From the NCBI GenBank assembly GCA_018660265.1, contig JABJKS010000066.1, positions 45,348 to 109,347 on the forward strand: a stretch of DNA of 64,000 nt. Reading direction: 5' to 3'. Positions within the stretch are counted from its first letter, which is position 1. Every line of letters begins with the position of its first letter. Shown here one piece after another: positions 52,218-62,836 of the stretch. The stretch comes from Rhodospirillaceae bacterium. GTDB lineage: Bacteria > Pseudomonadota > Alphaproteobacteria > GCA-2731375. Under the pieces are notes generated by a model that made no database searches, was not told the origin of the DNA, and was given only the letters and a program-made list of their open reading frames with translations. The position numbers were made by a program, and so were the translations under genes.

Positions 52218-52939
52218 GTGCCTCCATTGGTTTCTTTTAGTAGCGCCGGTAACGCGGCAATATTGCTGAGCCGATGATAGCGCGGGTTATCCGGTTCGCT
52301 TTCGTGGCGTTCAAACGATGCGGTTACGTGATAGGGGATGTAAACCCCGTGACCGCCCAATTCCAGGATGGGTAGAATATCAGACGGAATAGAATTACCC
52401 ACCATCATGGCCTTGGCCGGATCAACGCCGTGGCGTGTCAGTAGTTCTCCATAGCTGGCCACATCTTTGTTCATGACCACTTCAATTTCCTTGAAATGAT
52501 CCGCCAATCCGGATTTTTCGATCTTGTTGTATTGATCCATATGATCGCCCTTGGTGATCAGGAACAACGGAAAATTCTGCGCCAGTTCTGCCAGGGTTTC
52601 AGGAACGCCGTTCAGCAGCTCCATCGGCATTTCCAGCATCGCCTTGCCCATCATGACAATTTCATGGATCTCGTCTGCGGTGATCTCGCCCTTGGATATT
52701 TCAATCGCCGCCTCGATCATGGACAATGTGAAACCCTTGATGCCAAAGCCGAACAACTTGATATTGCGGACCTCTAATTCATGCAGATGGTCCTGGACCT
52801 GAGCATGGGGGGCATGGCGGTCTAGAATTTCAGACAACCGCGCCTGGGTCTCCTGAAAGCGGCTTTCGCTGTGCCACAAGGTATCGTCCGCATCCAGGGC
52901 AATTACGTCGATCTTGGCGTCAACCGTAACATCGATCAT
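52214..52939 (-). CDS. HAD family hydrolase
   Basis: A 241-residue haloacid-dehalogenase phosphatase: motif I DVIALDADDTLWHSE, motif II around LFLITKGDH, and motif III/IV VGNSIPSDILPILELGG. The long N-terminal extension before motif I is not usual. It overlaps deoB by one base and the acid phosphatase by four. In this operon a role as a nucleotidase or sugar phosphatase is plausible. Confidence 0.82.
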   Translation of the reverse strand: MIDVTVDAKIDVIALDADDTLWHSESRFQETQARLSEILDRHAPHAQVQDHLHELEVRNIKLFGFGIKGFTLSMIEAAIEISKGEITADEIHEIVMMGKAMLEMPMELLNGVPETLAELAQNFPLFLITKGDHMDQYNKIEKSGLADHFKEIEVVMNKDVASYGELLTRHGVDPAKAMMVGNSIPSDILPILELGGHGVYIPYHVTASFERHESEPDNPRYHRLSNIAALPALLKETNGGT

Positions 52940-54120
52940 CACAGACAGGCCTTTCCATGTGCCAGGGGGCCAAGACCAAGGTGGGCCGCAATGGTCTGGC
53001 CCATATCGGCAAAGCTGTCACGTTGGCCCAGATCCCGCGCCGCGATATCGGAGCCAAAAAACAACACAGGCACATGTTCCCGCGTATGGTCCGTACCGGG
53101 ATAGGTCGGATCGCAACCATGATCAGCGGTAATCAATGCCAGATCGCCGGGGCGCAGGGCCGCCTCAAATTCCGGCAGACGGGCATCGAAATCTTCCAGG
53201 GCACCGGCGTAACCGGGCACATCGCGGCGATGGCCAAACAGCATGTCGAAATCAACAAAATTGGCGAAGGTCAAACTATGGTCCGGTGCCGATGATGTTT
53301 CCGACAACAGGGCATCGAACAGCGCCATATTGTCCGGGGCCTTGTGGGTGCGGGTAATACCCCGGTGGGCAAAGATATCGGACACCTTGCCCACGGAAAT
53401 CACTGTGCCGCCCTGATCGGTAAGGCGATCCAGCAAGGTCTCGCCGGGCGGCGGCGTCGTCAGGTCCCGTCGGTTGGCGGTACGTTTGAAACTGGCGGCA
53501 GCCTCCCCCACGAAGGGGCGGGCGATGACCCGTGCGATGTTCAGGGCATCCACTTCCTGCTTCGCGGCGGCGCATAGATCATACAAACGCTGTAGCCCGA
53601 AGTGGTCCTCATGGGCGGCGATCTGAAACACGCTGTCGGCGGAGGTATAACAAATCGGCTTGCCCGTCCGAATATGTTCTTCGCCCAGGGCGGCAATAAT
53701 CTCGGTGCCCGAAGCATGGCAGTTGCCCAAAATACCCGGCAGGTCACAACGCGCCACCAATCGTTCGATTAATGCTTCCGGGAAACAGGGAATGGTTTCA
53801 GGGAAAAAGCCCCATTCAAACGACACCGGCAGACCGGCCATCTCCCAATGACCGCTGGGGGTATCCTTACCCAGGCTTTGTTCCACGGCATAACCCCAGG
53901 CCCCGGTCTGTGCGCCGTCATAACCAAGATCAAGGATTGGCGCAGCGGTGGAGGCAGCGGCGGCCCGGCCCAGACCGAGGCGGGCCAGGTTCGGCAAATG
54001 CAGCGGGCGGGCGGCAGCGATATGGCCGAGAGTATCTGCGCCCAGGTCGCCAAACTTTTCCGCATCGGCGCTGGCCCCGATGCCAAAGGAATCCATCACC
54101 AATATGAAAGCCCGCCTCAT
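52939..54120 (-). CDS. deoB: phosphopentomutase
   Basis: Interconverts ribose- or deoxyribose-1-phosphate and the 5-phosphate. The 393-residue protein has the alkaline-phosphatase-like metal site: [19 protein letters not shown] (Asp ligands and Thr region), [28 protein letters not shown] and [21 protein letters not shown] (His/Asp ligands). Takes the sugar phosphates released by the two phosphorylases encoded upstream in the same operon. Confidence 0.95.
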   Translation of the reverse strand: MRRAFILVMDSFGIGASADAEKFGDLGADTLGHIAAARPLHLPNLARLGLGRAAAASTAAPILDLGYDGAQTGAWGYAVEQSLGKDTPSGHWEMAGLPVSFEWGFFPETIPCFPEALIERLVARCDLPGILGNCHASGTEIIAALGEEHIRTGKPICYTSADSVFQIAAHEDHFGLQRLYDLCAAAKQEVDALNIARVIARPFVGEAAASFKRTANRRDLTTPPPGETLLDRLTDQGGTVISVGKVSDIFAHRGITRTHKAPDNMALFDALLSETSSAPDHSLTFANFVDFDMLFGHRRDVPGYAGALEDFDARLPEFEAALRPGDLALITADHGCDPTYPGTDHTREHVPVLFFGSDIAARDLGQRDSFADMGQTIAAHLGLGPLAHGKACL

Positions 54121-55439
54121 CCCGCACCCACGTCCACGCTCACATCTACATGCTCCAGGATTATGGAGTTTATATCTGCTGTTCCTGAAACCGAAATGGC
54201 TGCCGTAATTTCCGCGATTGCCGCTGCAGCATCCGCCTCGGTCGCGGCATGTACCATGGCCAGGGGCTGGTCTTTTTCAATTTGTCTACCCACGGCACAG
54301 ACCCCGGTCAAGCCAACGGCAGGGTCAATCGTATCGGCGGCATCGCGACGACCACCGCCCATGGCAAGTACGGCGACGCCGATACGGCGGGTATCCATGG
54401 CGCTGACCACGCCGGATGTTTGCGCCAGGCACGGCCAGATCACTGCTGCCTTCGGTAAATATTTTTGTGTCGCGTCGACAAAATCCACCGGACCGCCCAA
54501 ATGACTGACCATGCGGGCAAAGACCTCCAAGGCACGACCGCTATATAGTGCGGCTGCAGGGTCTGCTTCCAGTCCAGCCAAATCCAGCATCTCATGGGCC
54601 AGGGCCAGGACCAACTCGGTCGTGCGGGGTTCCGGATTATCGTTTTGCAGGAATGTTACCGCCTCCGCCACCTCGAGGGCATTGCCGACATTGCGGCCAA
54701 GCACCTGGCCCATATCGGTAATCAGGGCCCGGGTCGGTAACCCGGCACCGGCCGCGACTGTACAGATGCTTTCCGCCAGCGCCAGGGCCATATCACGTTC
54801 GGCGGCAAAGGCACCGCTGCCGGTCTTGACGTCCATCACCAGAGCGTCCAAACCGGCGGCCAGTTTTTTTGACAGAATGGACGCGGTGATCAGGGGGATG
54901 GATTCCACCGTCGCCGTGACATCACGAATGGAATAGAGTCGGCCATCGGCGGGTGCCAGATCGCCGGTCTGCCCGATGATGGCACAGCCCACGGATTGCA
55001 CCGTATCTTGAAACAAGGCCATACCGGGCGTGCTGTTGTAGCCGGGAATGCTGTCCAGTTTATCCAAGGTGCCGCCCGTATGGCCCAGGCCCCGCCCGGA
55101 TATCATGGGCACGAAGCCACCACAGGCAGCAACAATTGGTGCCAGCATCAGGCTGATTTTATCCCCCACGCCGCCTGTTGAATGTTTATCCACCACAGGG
55201 CCGGACAGGTTCAGACCGGACCAATCGATGATCTTACCGGACTGGGTCATGGCCTGGGTCAGGGTGATACGTTCGTCCATGGTCATGCCTTGGAAAAACA
55301 CCGCCATGGCAAAAGCAGCCATCTGACCATCCCCGATAGAGCGGTCGGTCAGGCCCGCGACCATAAATTTGATCTCCGCCGCCGATAGCGCCTCACCATC
55401 GCGTTTGCGGCGGATGATTTCCTGGGGCAGCAGGCTCAT
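54117..55439 (-). CDS. deoA: thymidine phosphorylase
   Basis: Cleaves thymidine and deoxyuridine with phosphate, giving deoxyribose-1-phosphate and base. The 440-residue protein has the N-terminal [20 protein letters not shown], the phosphate-binding [27 protein letters not shown] and [20 protein letters not shown]. Typical length. Overlaps the purine nucleoside phosphorylase gene by four bases. Confidence 0.95.
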   Translation of the reverse strand: MSLLPQEIIRRKRDGEALSAAEIKFMVAGLTDRSIGDGQMAAFAMAVFFQGMTMDERITLTQAMTQSGKIIDWSGLNLSGPVVDKHSTGGVGDKISLMLAPIVAACGGFVPMISGRGLGHTGGTLDKLDSIPGYNSTPGMALFQDTVQSVGCAIIGQTGDLAPADGRLYSIRDVTATVESIPLITASILSKKLAAGLDALVMDVKTGSGAFAAERDMALALAESICTVAAGAGLPTRALITDMGQVLGRNVGNALEVAEAVTFLQNDNPEPRTTELVLALAHEMLDLAGLEADPAAALYSGRALEVFARMVSHLGGPVDFVDATQKYLPKAAVIWPCLAQTSGVVSAMDTRRIGVAVLAMGGGRRDAADTIDPAVGLTGVCAVGRQIEKDQPLAMVHAATEADAAAAIAEITAAISVSGTADINSIILEHVDVSVDVGAG

Positions 55440-56242
55440 GTCCCGTACCCCGTCAGGAAGGCCGTCAACAGGCGTTGCACATTGTCCGTTGCCAGGGCGG
55501 CGTTGGTTTTCGTCTGGGCATGACTAAGGGGCGTATCGCTCAACCCCGCTGCCCGATTGGTGATGATGGACAGGCCCGCAACCCGTAGCCCTGCATGGCG
55601 GGCCAGGATCACCTCCGGTACCGTGGACATGCCAACCGCATTGGCCCCCAGAATACCGGCGGCGCGCACTTCGGCTGGTGTTTCGAAGTTAGGTCCCGCA
55701 AACCAGCCATAGACGCCTTGGTGCAAGTCCACATCCATACCTTTTGCCAGGGCCAAAATGCGCTGTCGCAGCTCCACATCATAAGCCGCGCTCATATCAA
55801 CAAAGCGATCATCGCCCAGGCTACCGAACAGAGGGGACTGGCCGGTGAAATTTATGTGGTCGGTCATCAACATAATGCTGCCGGGCTGCATGTCATCATC
55901 CAGGCCACCGGCTGCATTGGTCACCACCAATGCCTCGCATCCCAGTTCCGCCAATGTGCGCACAGGGATTGCCATGGCATCGGCCCGGCCATCTTCGTAC
56001 AGATGGGCCCGGCCCTGTAGCAGTGCGACCGGGGTGCCTCCCGCATGGGCCAACCGCAATACCCCTTGATGGCCGCTGACCCCGGCTTTTGGGAAACCCG
56101 GCAGTTCGTCATAAGAAATTGACGCGGTCTGGTTCAATTGGTCGGCCAAACCTCCCGGGCCACCCAGACCGCTTCCCAGGATCACCCCGACCCGTGGTTG
56201 GAAGCCCGGTTGCCGCTGTTGGATAACATCGCGCGCTATCAT
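55436..56242 (-). CDS. purine-nucleoside phosphorylase
   Basis: Phosphorolyses inosine, guanosine and deoxy forms. A 268-residue trimeric-type PNP with VGVILGSGLGG (phosphate loop), LVVTNAAGGLDDDMQPGSIMLMTDHIN, AYDVELRQRI and GPNFETPAEVRAAGILGANAVGMSTVPE, all group signatures. Either PunA or a similar name would fit; no symbol is assigned. Four-base overlaps on both sides. Confidence 0.94.
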   Translation of the reverse strand: MIARDVIQQRQPGFQPRVGVILGSGLGGPGGLADQLNQTASISYDELPGFPKAGVSGHQGVLRLAHAGGTPVALLQGRAHLYEDGRADAMAIPVRTLAELGCEALVVTNAAGGLDDDMQPGSIMLMTDHINFTGQSPLFGSLGDDRFVDMSAAYDVELRQRILALAKGMDVDLHQGVYGWFAGPNFETPAEVRAAGILGANAVGMSTVPEVILARHAGLRVAGLSIITNRAAGLSDTPLSHAQTKTNAALATDNVQRLLTAFLTGYGT

Positions 56243-56631
56243 GACAAATTATCCGGCCCGAAGGATTGCGGCAGCAAATCCGCCAGGGTCATGCTTTGTT
56301 GCACGCCGTCAGGGGCGGCAATATGAATTGTTGTCGTCGGTGTGGCGAATTCACGAATGCGCTGACGGCAACCGCCACAGGGCGTGACGGGCTCAGGGCT
56401 GATGCCGACAACCAAAACCTCGATGATTTTTGTGTCGCCCGCCATAACCAAAGCCGCGATGGCGGAGGTTTCGGCGCACCAGCCTTCTGGATAGGCGGCG
56501 TTTTCCACATTGCAGCCTGTGAAGATCCGACCACTTTCTCCAACTATGGCGGCACCCACCTTGAACTTGGAATAAGGCGCATGCGCCCTGTCACGGGCAG
56601 CACAGGCGGCAGCAAACAATTCATCCGTCAC
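56239..56631 (-). CDS. cdd: cytidine deaminase
   Basis: Deaminates cytidine and deoxycytidine to uridine forms. The 130-residue protein has the zinc ligands in GCNVENAAYPEGWCAETSAI (Cys and the catalytic Glu; CAE variant) and PCGGCRQRI, as in tetrameric CDAs, and PYSKFKVGAA at the N terminus. The GTG start is eight bases after GGAG; a longer open frame runs back to 56853 but those residues are antisense to the permease gene. Confidence 0.93.
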   Translation of the reverse strand: MTDELFAAACAARDRAHAPYSKFKVGAAIVGESGRIFTGCNVENAAYPEGWCAETSAIAALVMAGDTKIIEVLVVGISPEPVTPCGGCRQRIREFATPTTTIHIAAPDGVQQSMTLADLLPQSFGPDNLS

Positions 56632-56633
56632 GC

Positions 56634-57608
56634 TTAATGCTCCTTCACGTACGGGATGCCGGAGGCTTTGGGCGCAATGGCCCGGCCAATGAAACCGGCC
56701 AACAGCACAACAGTTAGAATATAGGGCAGGGCCTGGATAAATTGTACCGGCATTTCCCCAATTATGGGAATTTCCACGCCTTGCAAGCGAATGGCAATGG
56801 CATCGAGAAAACCAAACAACAGACAGGCGAACAAAACCGGGACCGGTCGCCATTTGCCGAAGATCATAGCGGCTAGCGCAATGAAGCCCTTACCGGCGGT
56901 CATCTCACGGAGAAAACCCGCGCCATGACCGGTGGAGAAATAGCTGCCGGCAATACCGCACAATATGCCGCACAGGATCAGGGCCAGATAACGCATGCGG
57001 ATTACGGAAATGCCCGCCGTGTCCACCGCCGCCGGGTTCTCTCCCGTAGCACGCAGGCGCAGACCGAAGCGGGTGCGATAGATCAGCCACCAGACCATGG
57101 GCACGGTCAGGAAGGCCAGATAGACCAGAATGTTATGGCCGGAGAGCAATTCGCTATAGATCGGGCCCAGCACGGGCACATCGCGCACCGCCTCGGCCCC
57201 TGGAAAGGTCAAAGAATTAAAACGGGCATCCCCGGTCAGGGGCGGGGTCTGCCCGCCAAGAGAAAACCAGGAGACGCCCAACAATACGGTCAGGCCGGAA
57301 ACCAGAATATTGATGGCGACGCCGCTGACGATCTGATTGCCCCGATGGGTAATGCAGGCAAAGCCATGCAACAGCGCCAACAGGACCGATGCCACAACGC
57401 CCGCCCCCAGACCCAGCCAGGCGGAATTTGTTGTGTAAGCAGTGGCAGCAGCGGCAAAGGCAGAGGCCAGCATTTTACCTTCCAGGCCAATATCGATGAC
57501 GCCGGACCGCTCCACAATCAAACCAGCCAGGGCGGCCAGGATCAACGGCACGGAAACCCGGATGGTGGCGTCAAAGGTCAGGATGATCAGCAGGAAATCT
57601 TCCCCCAT
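56634..57608 (-). CDS. ABC transporter permease (nucleoside, NupQ/YufQ-type)
   Basis: Second permease of the BMP-family nucleoside importer, 324 residues with about nine helices. Hallmark segments are AALAGLIVERSGVIDIGLEGKMLASAF, AGAVVASVLLALLHGFACI and GILCGIAGSYFSTG. The ATG is eight bases after GGAGG; a GTG one codon earlier is possible. Directly behind the first permease gene. Confidence 0.9.
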   Translation of the reverse strand: MGEDFLLIILTFDATIRVSVPLILAALAGLIVERSGVIDIGLEGKMLASAFAAAATAYTTNSAWLGLGAGVVASVLLALLHGFACITHRGNQIVSGVAINILVSGLTVLLGVSWFSLGGQTPPLTGDARFNSLTFPGAEAVRDVPVLGPIYSELLSGHNILVYLAFLTVPMVWWLIYRTRFGLRLRATGENPAAVDTAGISVIRMRYLALILCGILCGIAGSYFSTGHGAGFLREMTAGKGFIALAAMIFGKWRPVPVLFACLLFGFLDAIAIRLQGVEIPIIGEMPVQFIQALPYILTVVLLAGFIGRAIAPKASGIPYVKEH

Positions 57609-57611
57609 CAC

Positions 57612-58745
57612 CTACGCCTCCACCGAGGCTATGGGAGGGGGAGGGGGCGGGCGAAGGCGCAGATACAGACGCTCCATAGGTCCGCGCAGCATGTAACTCA
57701 AGGCACCAGAGAACAGCACCACCAGGCCCTGGATCACAACGATCAGATCCGGGGAAAAGGCGGAATTCTCAAACGCCAATTCAGCCCCGCCCTGATACAG
57801 GGCCCCAAACAGCAAACCGGCCAGAATGATGCCAACGGGATGATTGCGTCCCATCAACGACACCGCAATACCGGTGAAGCCATAGCCGGCGGCAAAATCC
57901 AGCAACAGGCGGTGCTGTACCCCCATCAATTCGTTGATGCCCACAAAGCCCGACAAGGCCCCCGATATACACATGGCCAGAATGATGATCTTCGAAGGCG
58001 AAATCCCCGCGTAAACCGCCGCCTCCGCATTGGCCCCCACGGCCCGGATCTCGTATCCCCAGCGGGTATGCCAGATCAGTCCCCAGACCAGGACGCAACA
58101 GACCAGGGCCCCGATCAGGGACAGGTTCAGGGGCGATTGCGCGACCTCCCATCCGAACCAGGCCAGGGCCTCGTGCATATAAGGCAGCCAGGCAGAGGAA
58201 GCGAATTCCCGGCTTTCCGGCGACATCTGTCCCGGCTTGATGACCACGTTGACCAACAGATAAACCATCAACGAAGCCGCGATGAAATTGAACATGATGG
58301 TGGTGATGACGACATGGCTGCCGCGCTTGGCCTGCAGATAGGCGGGAATAAAGGCCCACCCGGCCCCGAACAGGGCTGCGGCCAGAACACAGATCGGCAG
58401 CAACAAGCCAAACGGCAGATATTGATCCAGGGCCAGGCAGGCAATAGCCACTCCCAACCCGCCGATGTAGGCCTGTCCTTCGCCGCCAATATTAAACAGC
58501 CCGCCATGGAAGGCCACGGCCACGGCCAGGCCTGTGAAGATGAAATTGGTGGTGTAGTAAAAAGTATAGCCCAGGCTTTCCTCGTATCCGAAGGCACCCC
58601 GCAGCATGATCCAGGTCGCCTCAAACGGATCCTGGCCCAGGGTTGCAATCAACAGGCCTGAAACGACAAAGGCCAGGGCCACATTGATCAAAGGCAGCAG
58701 CCCAATGTCGACCCAGGTGGGCAGTTTGGCTGACCCGTTAGCCAT
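57612..58745 (-). CDS. ABC transporter permease (nucleoside, NupP/YufP-type)
   Basis: First permease, 377 residues. It shows WVDIGLLPLINVALAFVVSGLLI, FNIGGEGQAYIGGLGVAIA, the central RWGYEIRAVGANAEAAVYAGIS and LSGFVGINELMGVQHRLLLDFAAGYGFTGIAVSLMGRNHP, all typical of the guanosine/nucleoside importers. The ATG at 58745 lies within the last codons of the ATPase gene. Confidence 0.9.
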   Translation of the reverse strand: MANGSAKLPTWVDIGLLPLINVALAFVVSGLLIATLGQDPFEATWIMLRGAFGYEESLGYTFYYTTNFIFTGLAVAVAFHGGLFNIGGEGQAYIGGLGVAIACLALDQYLPFGLLLPICVLAAALFGAGWAFIPAYLQAKRGSHVVITTIMFNFIAASLMVYLLVNVVIKPGQMSPESREFASSAWLPYMHEALAWFGWEVAQSPLNLSLIGALVCCVLVWGLIWHTRWGYEIRAVGANAEAAVYAGISPSKIIILAMCISGALSGFVGINELMGVQHRLLLDFAAGYGFTGIAVSLMGRNHPVGIILAGLLFGALYQGGAELAFENSAFSPDLIVVIQGLVVLFSGALSYMLRGPMERLYLRLRPPPPPPIASVEA

Positions 58746-60312
58746 TTGCGGCGGCATTTTCTGTTTCGTGCGCATTGGCCATCATCAGGCCAATCATTTG
58801 CGCATCCGCATCCGCTGCCGCAACTTCACCGACAATCCGCCCTTCAAACATCACCAGGATGCGGTCGCTCAGGGACAAAATCTCCTCCAACTCCACAGAG
58901 ACCAAAAGCACGGCGCAACCCGCATGCCGCATCTCGATCAATTGCCGGTGAATAAACTCAATCGCCCCGATATCAACGCCACGTGTGGGCTGACCCACCA
59001 ATAGGATATCCGGCCGCCGTTCTATCTCCCGCGCCAGGACCAGTTTCTGTTGGTTGCCACCTGAAAAACTGTCAGAGGTTAGTTGCGGGTTTGCAGGCCG
59101 CACATCAAAGCGATCCATCTTGCCGTCCGTGTCTTCGACGATGGCGTCGGTCTTCAACAAGATGGGCCCCGTATAGGCGGGATCACGATGATAGCCCAAT
59201 ATCGCCGTTTCCCAGGCCGCGAAGGCAGAGATCATGCCCATGCGCTGTCGATCCTCGGGCACATGGGCCAGGTTCAGGTCGCGCATTTCCTCCGGCTCGC
59301 AGGGATGATCATGATCGATCACGCGGTCATGGACGGACAAACGGCCCCGGCTGGGTGGCCGGATGCCCGACAGCACCTCCAGCAATTCGCTTTGCCCATT
59401 GCCGGTCACACCGGCGATGCCAACGATCTCGCCCGCCCGCAAATCCAGGCTGACCCCGTCCAGGCGGAGGACGCCGGCGTCATCGATCAGGCTCAAGCCA
59501 TCGGCATGCAAAACAACATCGCCCGGATCGGCGGCGGATTTCTCCACCCGCAGCAAAACCTGACGACCAACCATCAGTTCGGCCAGTTCTTCCCGTGTGG
59601 TCTGGGCCGTTTCCCGATGCGCGACCATCTGGCCCGCCCGCATGACGGAAACATTGTCGGTGATGGCCATGATTTCCTGCAGTTTGTGAGTGATCAAAAT
59701 GATCGTCACCCCACGATCCCGCATGGCAGTCAGGATTTCGAACAACCGCTCCGCCTCCTGGGGTGTCAGGACCCCGGTGGGCTCGTCCAAAATCAAAATA
59801 TTCGCGCCCCGATACAGCGCCTTCAACAACTCCACCCGCTGGCGCAGACCAACCGCCAAATCGCCGACCAGGGCATCGGGATCGACTTCCAGGCCATAAT
59901 CCGCCTCCAGCCGGGCGATTTCCGCACGTGCCGCCGCCATGCCGGGGCCCAACAACGCCCCGCCTTCAGCACCAAGCAAAATATTCTCTAAAACAGTAAA
60001 GATATCCACCAACATGAAATGTTGATGCACCATGCCAATGCCTGCAGCCAGGGCATATTCGGGGCCATGGATGGGGCAAACCTGTCCGCCGACTTCGATC
60101 ACGCCACTGTCGGCCTGATAAAAGCCATACAGGATGCTCATCAATGTGGATTTACCCGCTCCGTTTTCACCGACGATGCCATGAATGGTACCGACCGGCA
60201 CCGTCAGGTCCACATCCCGGTTCGCCTGCACCGGGCCAAAATGTTTATTAATACCGCGCAGCTCTATTGCGGGCGGAAACGCAGATGAGGTTGACGACCC
60301 GGCGGCGGTCAT
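58738..60312 (-). CDS. ABC transporter ATP-binding protein, double domain (nucleoside, NupO/YufO-type)
   Basis: Energises the nucleoside importer. The 524-residue protein has two ABC modules: the first with Walker A VGENGAGKSTL and signature-like VGLRQRVELLKAL, Walker B ILILDEPTGVL; the second with a degenerate Walker A VTGNGQSELL and signature SFSGGNQQKLVLARE. This two-domain arrangement is normal for the RbsA/NupO group. An upstream GTG at 60315 is also possible. Confidence 0.93.
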   Translation of the reverse strand: MTAAGSSTSSAFPPAIELRGINKHFGPVQANRDVDLTVPVGTIHGIVGENGAGKSTLMSILYGFYQADSGVIEVGGQVCPIHGPEYALAAGIGMVHQHFMLVDIFTVLENILLGAEGGALLGPGMAAARAEIARLEADYGLEVDPDALVGDLAVGLRQRVELLKALYRGANILILDEPTGVLTPQEAERLFEILTAMRDRGVTIILITHKLQEIMAITDNVSVMRAGQMVAHRETAQTTREELAELMVGRQVLLRVEKSAADPGDVVLHADGLSLIDDAGVLRLDGVSLDLRAGEIVGIAGVTGNGQSELLEVLSGIRPPSRGRLSVHDRVIDHDHPCEPEEMRDLNLAHVPEDRQRMGMISAFAAWETAILGYHRDPAYTGPILLKTDAIVEDTDGKMDRFDVRPANPQLTSDSFSGGNQQKLVLAREIERRPDILLVGQPTRGVDIGAIEFIHRQLIEMRHAGCAVLLVSVELEEILSLSDRILVMFEGRIVGEVAAADADAQMIGLMMANAHETENAAANG

Positions 60313-60356
60313 CACAACCGCCTACCGGGCGCACCTAACCGTAACAACATGTGTGC

Positions 60357-61361
60357 CTATTTCGGGCACTTATTGTCAGACATATAATCATGCACCATGA
60401 TCTTACCGGCGATGATATCGGCCTTGGCCTTATCTACCGCCGCCTTCATGGCAGGCGTGATCAGGTCTCTATTGTGTTCGTCCAAGGCCCAGTCGATGCC
60501 GCCTTCTTTCAGGCCCAACACCTGGATACCGGACTTCCAGCTACCATCACTGGCGCTTTTGAACGTGTTGTAGGCAGCTACATCGACCCGCTTCAACATC
60601 GAGGTCAACATGGTGCCCGGGTGCAGGTGGTTCTGGTTCGAATCGACGCCAATGGCGTATTTGCCATTGTCTTTTGCGGCCTGATAGACCCCGATGCCGG
60701 TGCCGCCCGCAGCGGCGAAGATCACATCGGCGCCCCGGTCAAACTGACTTTTCGCCAATTCCGCGCCCTTGGTGGGATCATTCCAGGCTGAAGGCGTGGT
60801 GCCGGTCATATTGGCATAGACGGTGGCGGATGCCATGGCGTGCTTGACGCCGTGGATATAGCCGCATTCAAAGCGCCTGATCAGAGGGATATCCATGCCG
60901 CCGACGAAGCCAACCTTGCCGGTTTTCGAGGCCATGGCCGCCAGGACACCGACCAGGAAGGAACCCTCATGCTCCTTAAAGACAATTGATTGCACATTGG
61001 GCTGCATCACCACCATGTCGATGATGGCAAAGCGCGTGTCGGGAAATGCCTTTGCGCCCTTTTCAATGGCCGAGGCCTGGGCAAATCCGACACCCAGTAC
61101 AGGGTCCGAACCGCGCTGGGCCATCTTGCGTACGGCCTGTTCCCGCTGGGTTGGGTTTTTAACTTCGAACTCCCGATATTTCATACCGGTTTCCTTGCGG
61201 AATTTTTCGACGCCGTCATAGACCCCTTGGTTAAAAGACTTGTCGAACTTGCCGCCCATGTCGAAGACCACAGCAGGCATTTTGTCTGCCGCCAGGGCCA
61301 CCGTCGCGGTGGCGGCCAGCAAAACTGCACTGGCGTTGAGTATTGTCAGTAATTTTTTCAT
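60357..61361 (-). CDS. BMP-family ABC transporter substrate-binding protein
   Basis: Periplasmic nucleoside-binding protein of 334 residues with a signal peptide (MKKLLTILNASAVLLAATATVALA). It has the family's PAVVFDMGGKFDKSFNQGVYDGVEKF, VGFAQASAIEKGAKAFPDTRFAIID, VGFVGGMDIPLIRRFECGYIHGVKHA and DVIFAAAGGTGIGVYQAA. First gene of the minus-strand operon whose later genes encode the permeases and nucleoside enzymes; the specificity for nucleosides is inferred from that context. Confidence 0.92.
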   Translation of the reverse strand: MKKLLTILNASAVLLAATATVALAADKMPAVVFDMGGKFDKSFNQGVYDGVEKFRKETGMKYREFEVKNPTQREQAVRKMAQRGSDPVLGVGFAQASAIEKGAKAFPDTRFAIIDMVVMQPNVQSIVFKEHEGSFLVGVLAAMASKTGKVGFVGGMDIPLIRRFECGYIHGVKHAMASATVYANMTGTTPSAWNDPTKGAELAKSQFDRGADVIFAAAGGTGIGVYQAAKDNGKYAIGVDSNQNHLHPGTMLTSMLKRVDVAAYNTFKSASDGSWKSGIQVLGLKEGGIDWALDEHNRDLITPAMKAAVDKAKADIIAGKIMVHDYMSDNKCPK

Positions 61362-61583
61362 GATGCCTCCATCTTTTTTGTTTTTCGCCAATTGATTTTC
61401 GCAGGCGCTGATACCTATGCCCTACCAAACATCCGGCCACGCTGGACGAAACGATTATGCTGCCTACGAAGCCAGGGGCAGTCAAGCGCCGACTGGGTGG
61501 AAACCAGGGCAGCCGTTGCCATTCCCGATAGCGGCTCTATTGTACTGTTGTCGAGATATTGCAGTGATTGAAGGGAAGACCGC

Positions 61584-62822
61584 ATGAGCGATGGAACCAT
61601 GATACTTGAAGGTATTAAAGTTTTGGACGCCGCCAGTTTTATCGCTGGGCCCATATCGACCACCATCATGGCCGATTTCGGGGCGGAAGTGATCAAGGTT
61701 GAACCGCCCATGGGCGATGGTTATCGGCAGATCACCAATATGGCCGGCATGCCCCAATCGGACGCCGCCTATCATTGGTTGATGGACAATCGCAGCAAAC
61801 GTGGTCTGAGCCTGGATCTGACCACGGACGCAGGGCGCGAAGTCCTGCACAAGCTGGTCGCTGAGGCAGATGTCTTCGTTACCAACTTTATGCCGTCTGT
61901 GCGTGAAAAACTGGGCCTGCGCTTTGAAGATCTCGCCGCACTGAACCCGCGCCTGATCTATGCCTCCATGTCCGCCTATGGCGAGACCGGGCCCGAGGCC
62001 GGGGTCACCGGTTTCGACACCACGGCCTATTGGGCCCGCAGTGGCCTGATGGACCTGGTGCGCCCGGACCCTGATGGCGAACCGGCCCGTTCCATGGCCG
62101 GCATGGGCGATCACCCCACGGGCATGGCCATGTTGTCGGCGATCATGCTGGCGTTGTACCGCCGGGAACGCACGGGCAAGGGTGGCATGGTCCATACCTC
62201 GTTATTGGCGAATGGCCTATTTGCCAATGCCTTCATGGCGCAAGCCGCCCTGTGCGGCGCGGAAGTGCCCATGCGCCCGGTGCGGGAGGATGCGGCGAAT
62301 GCTTTGTCCAACCACTATCGCTGTAAGGACCAACGCTGGTTCATCCTGACGGCGGCGAATGAGGAAAAGGAATGGAGCCGCATTCCCGCTGCCATCGGCC
62401 ACCCGGAATTGATGGACGATCCCCGTTTTGCCACGCAGGCGGACCGGCAAAAAAACGCCCGGTTGTTGATCTCCATGCTGGATGAGGTATTTGCCCAGCA
62501 GGATATGGCCCATTGGCGCAAGGTCTTCGCAGCCAGCCGGGTTACGGTCGGGGAAGTCGCCAAAACGGCGGATATCCTGAACAGCGAACAGGCCCTTGCC
62601 GCCGGTATGACAATCCGTGGTGCGCAAGATAATCTGGGCACGGAGCTGACCATCGACAGTCCCCTTTGGGTCGAAGGCGCGGCAAAACAAGCCCCGCTTC
62701 CCGCCCCTGAAGTGGGTGAACATAATTTGGAAATCCTGGCGGAGGCCGGCTACGACGAAGCCGCTATCGCCGACCTGTGCGCACGGGGTGCCCTAGGCGG
62801 TACCGTGGGATCCACGAAATAG
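61584..62822 (+). CDS. CaiB/BaiF family CoA transferase
   Basis: A family III CoA transferase of 412 residues that moves CoA between acyl acceptors. Motifs: LEGIKVLDAASFIAGPISTTIMADFGAEVIKVEPP (with the nucleophilic Asp expected near DNRSKRGLSLDL), YGETGPEAGVTGFDTTAYWARSGLM. The gene is 14 bases upstream of the selenoprotein gene on the same strand, behind a divergent gap from the nucleoside operon. The acyl substrate is unknown. Confidence 0.88.
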   Translation: MSDGTMILEGIKVLDAASFIAGPISTTIMADFGAEVIKVEPPMGDGYRQITNMAGMPQSDAAYHWLMDNRSKRGLSLDLTTDAGREVLHKLVAEADVFVTNFMPSVREKLGLRFEDLAALNPRLIYASMSAYGETGPEAGVTGFDTTAYWARSGLMDLVRPDPDGEPARSMAGMGDHPTGMAMLSAIMLALYRRERTGKGGMVHTSLLANGLFANAFMAQAALCGAEVPMRPVREDAANALSNHYRCKDQRWFILTAANEEKEWSRIPAAIGHPELMDDPRFATQADRQKNARLLISMLDEVFAQQDMAHWRKVFAASRVTVGEVAKTADILNSEQALAAGMTIRGAQDNLGTELTIDSPLWVEGAAKQAPLPAPEVGEHNLEILAEAGYDEAAIADLCARGALGGTVGSTK

Positions 62823-62836
62823 AAAAGGAGGCGATT

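Noticed and set aside
56925..58661. Long open frame on the plus strand antisense to the nucleoside permeases
   Set aside because: Gln/Gly/His-rich translation with no fold or start signal; the minus-strand permeases are clearly the real genes.
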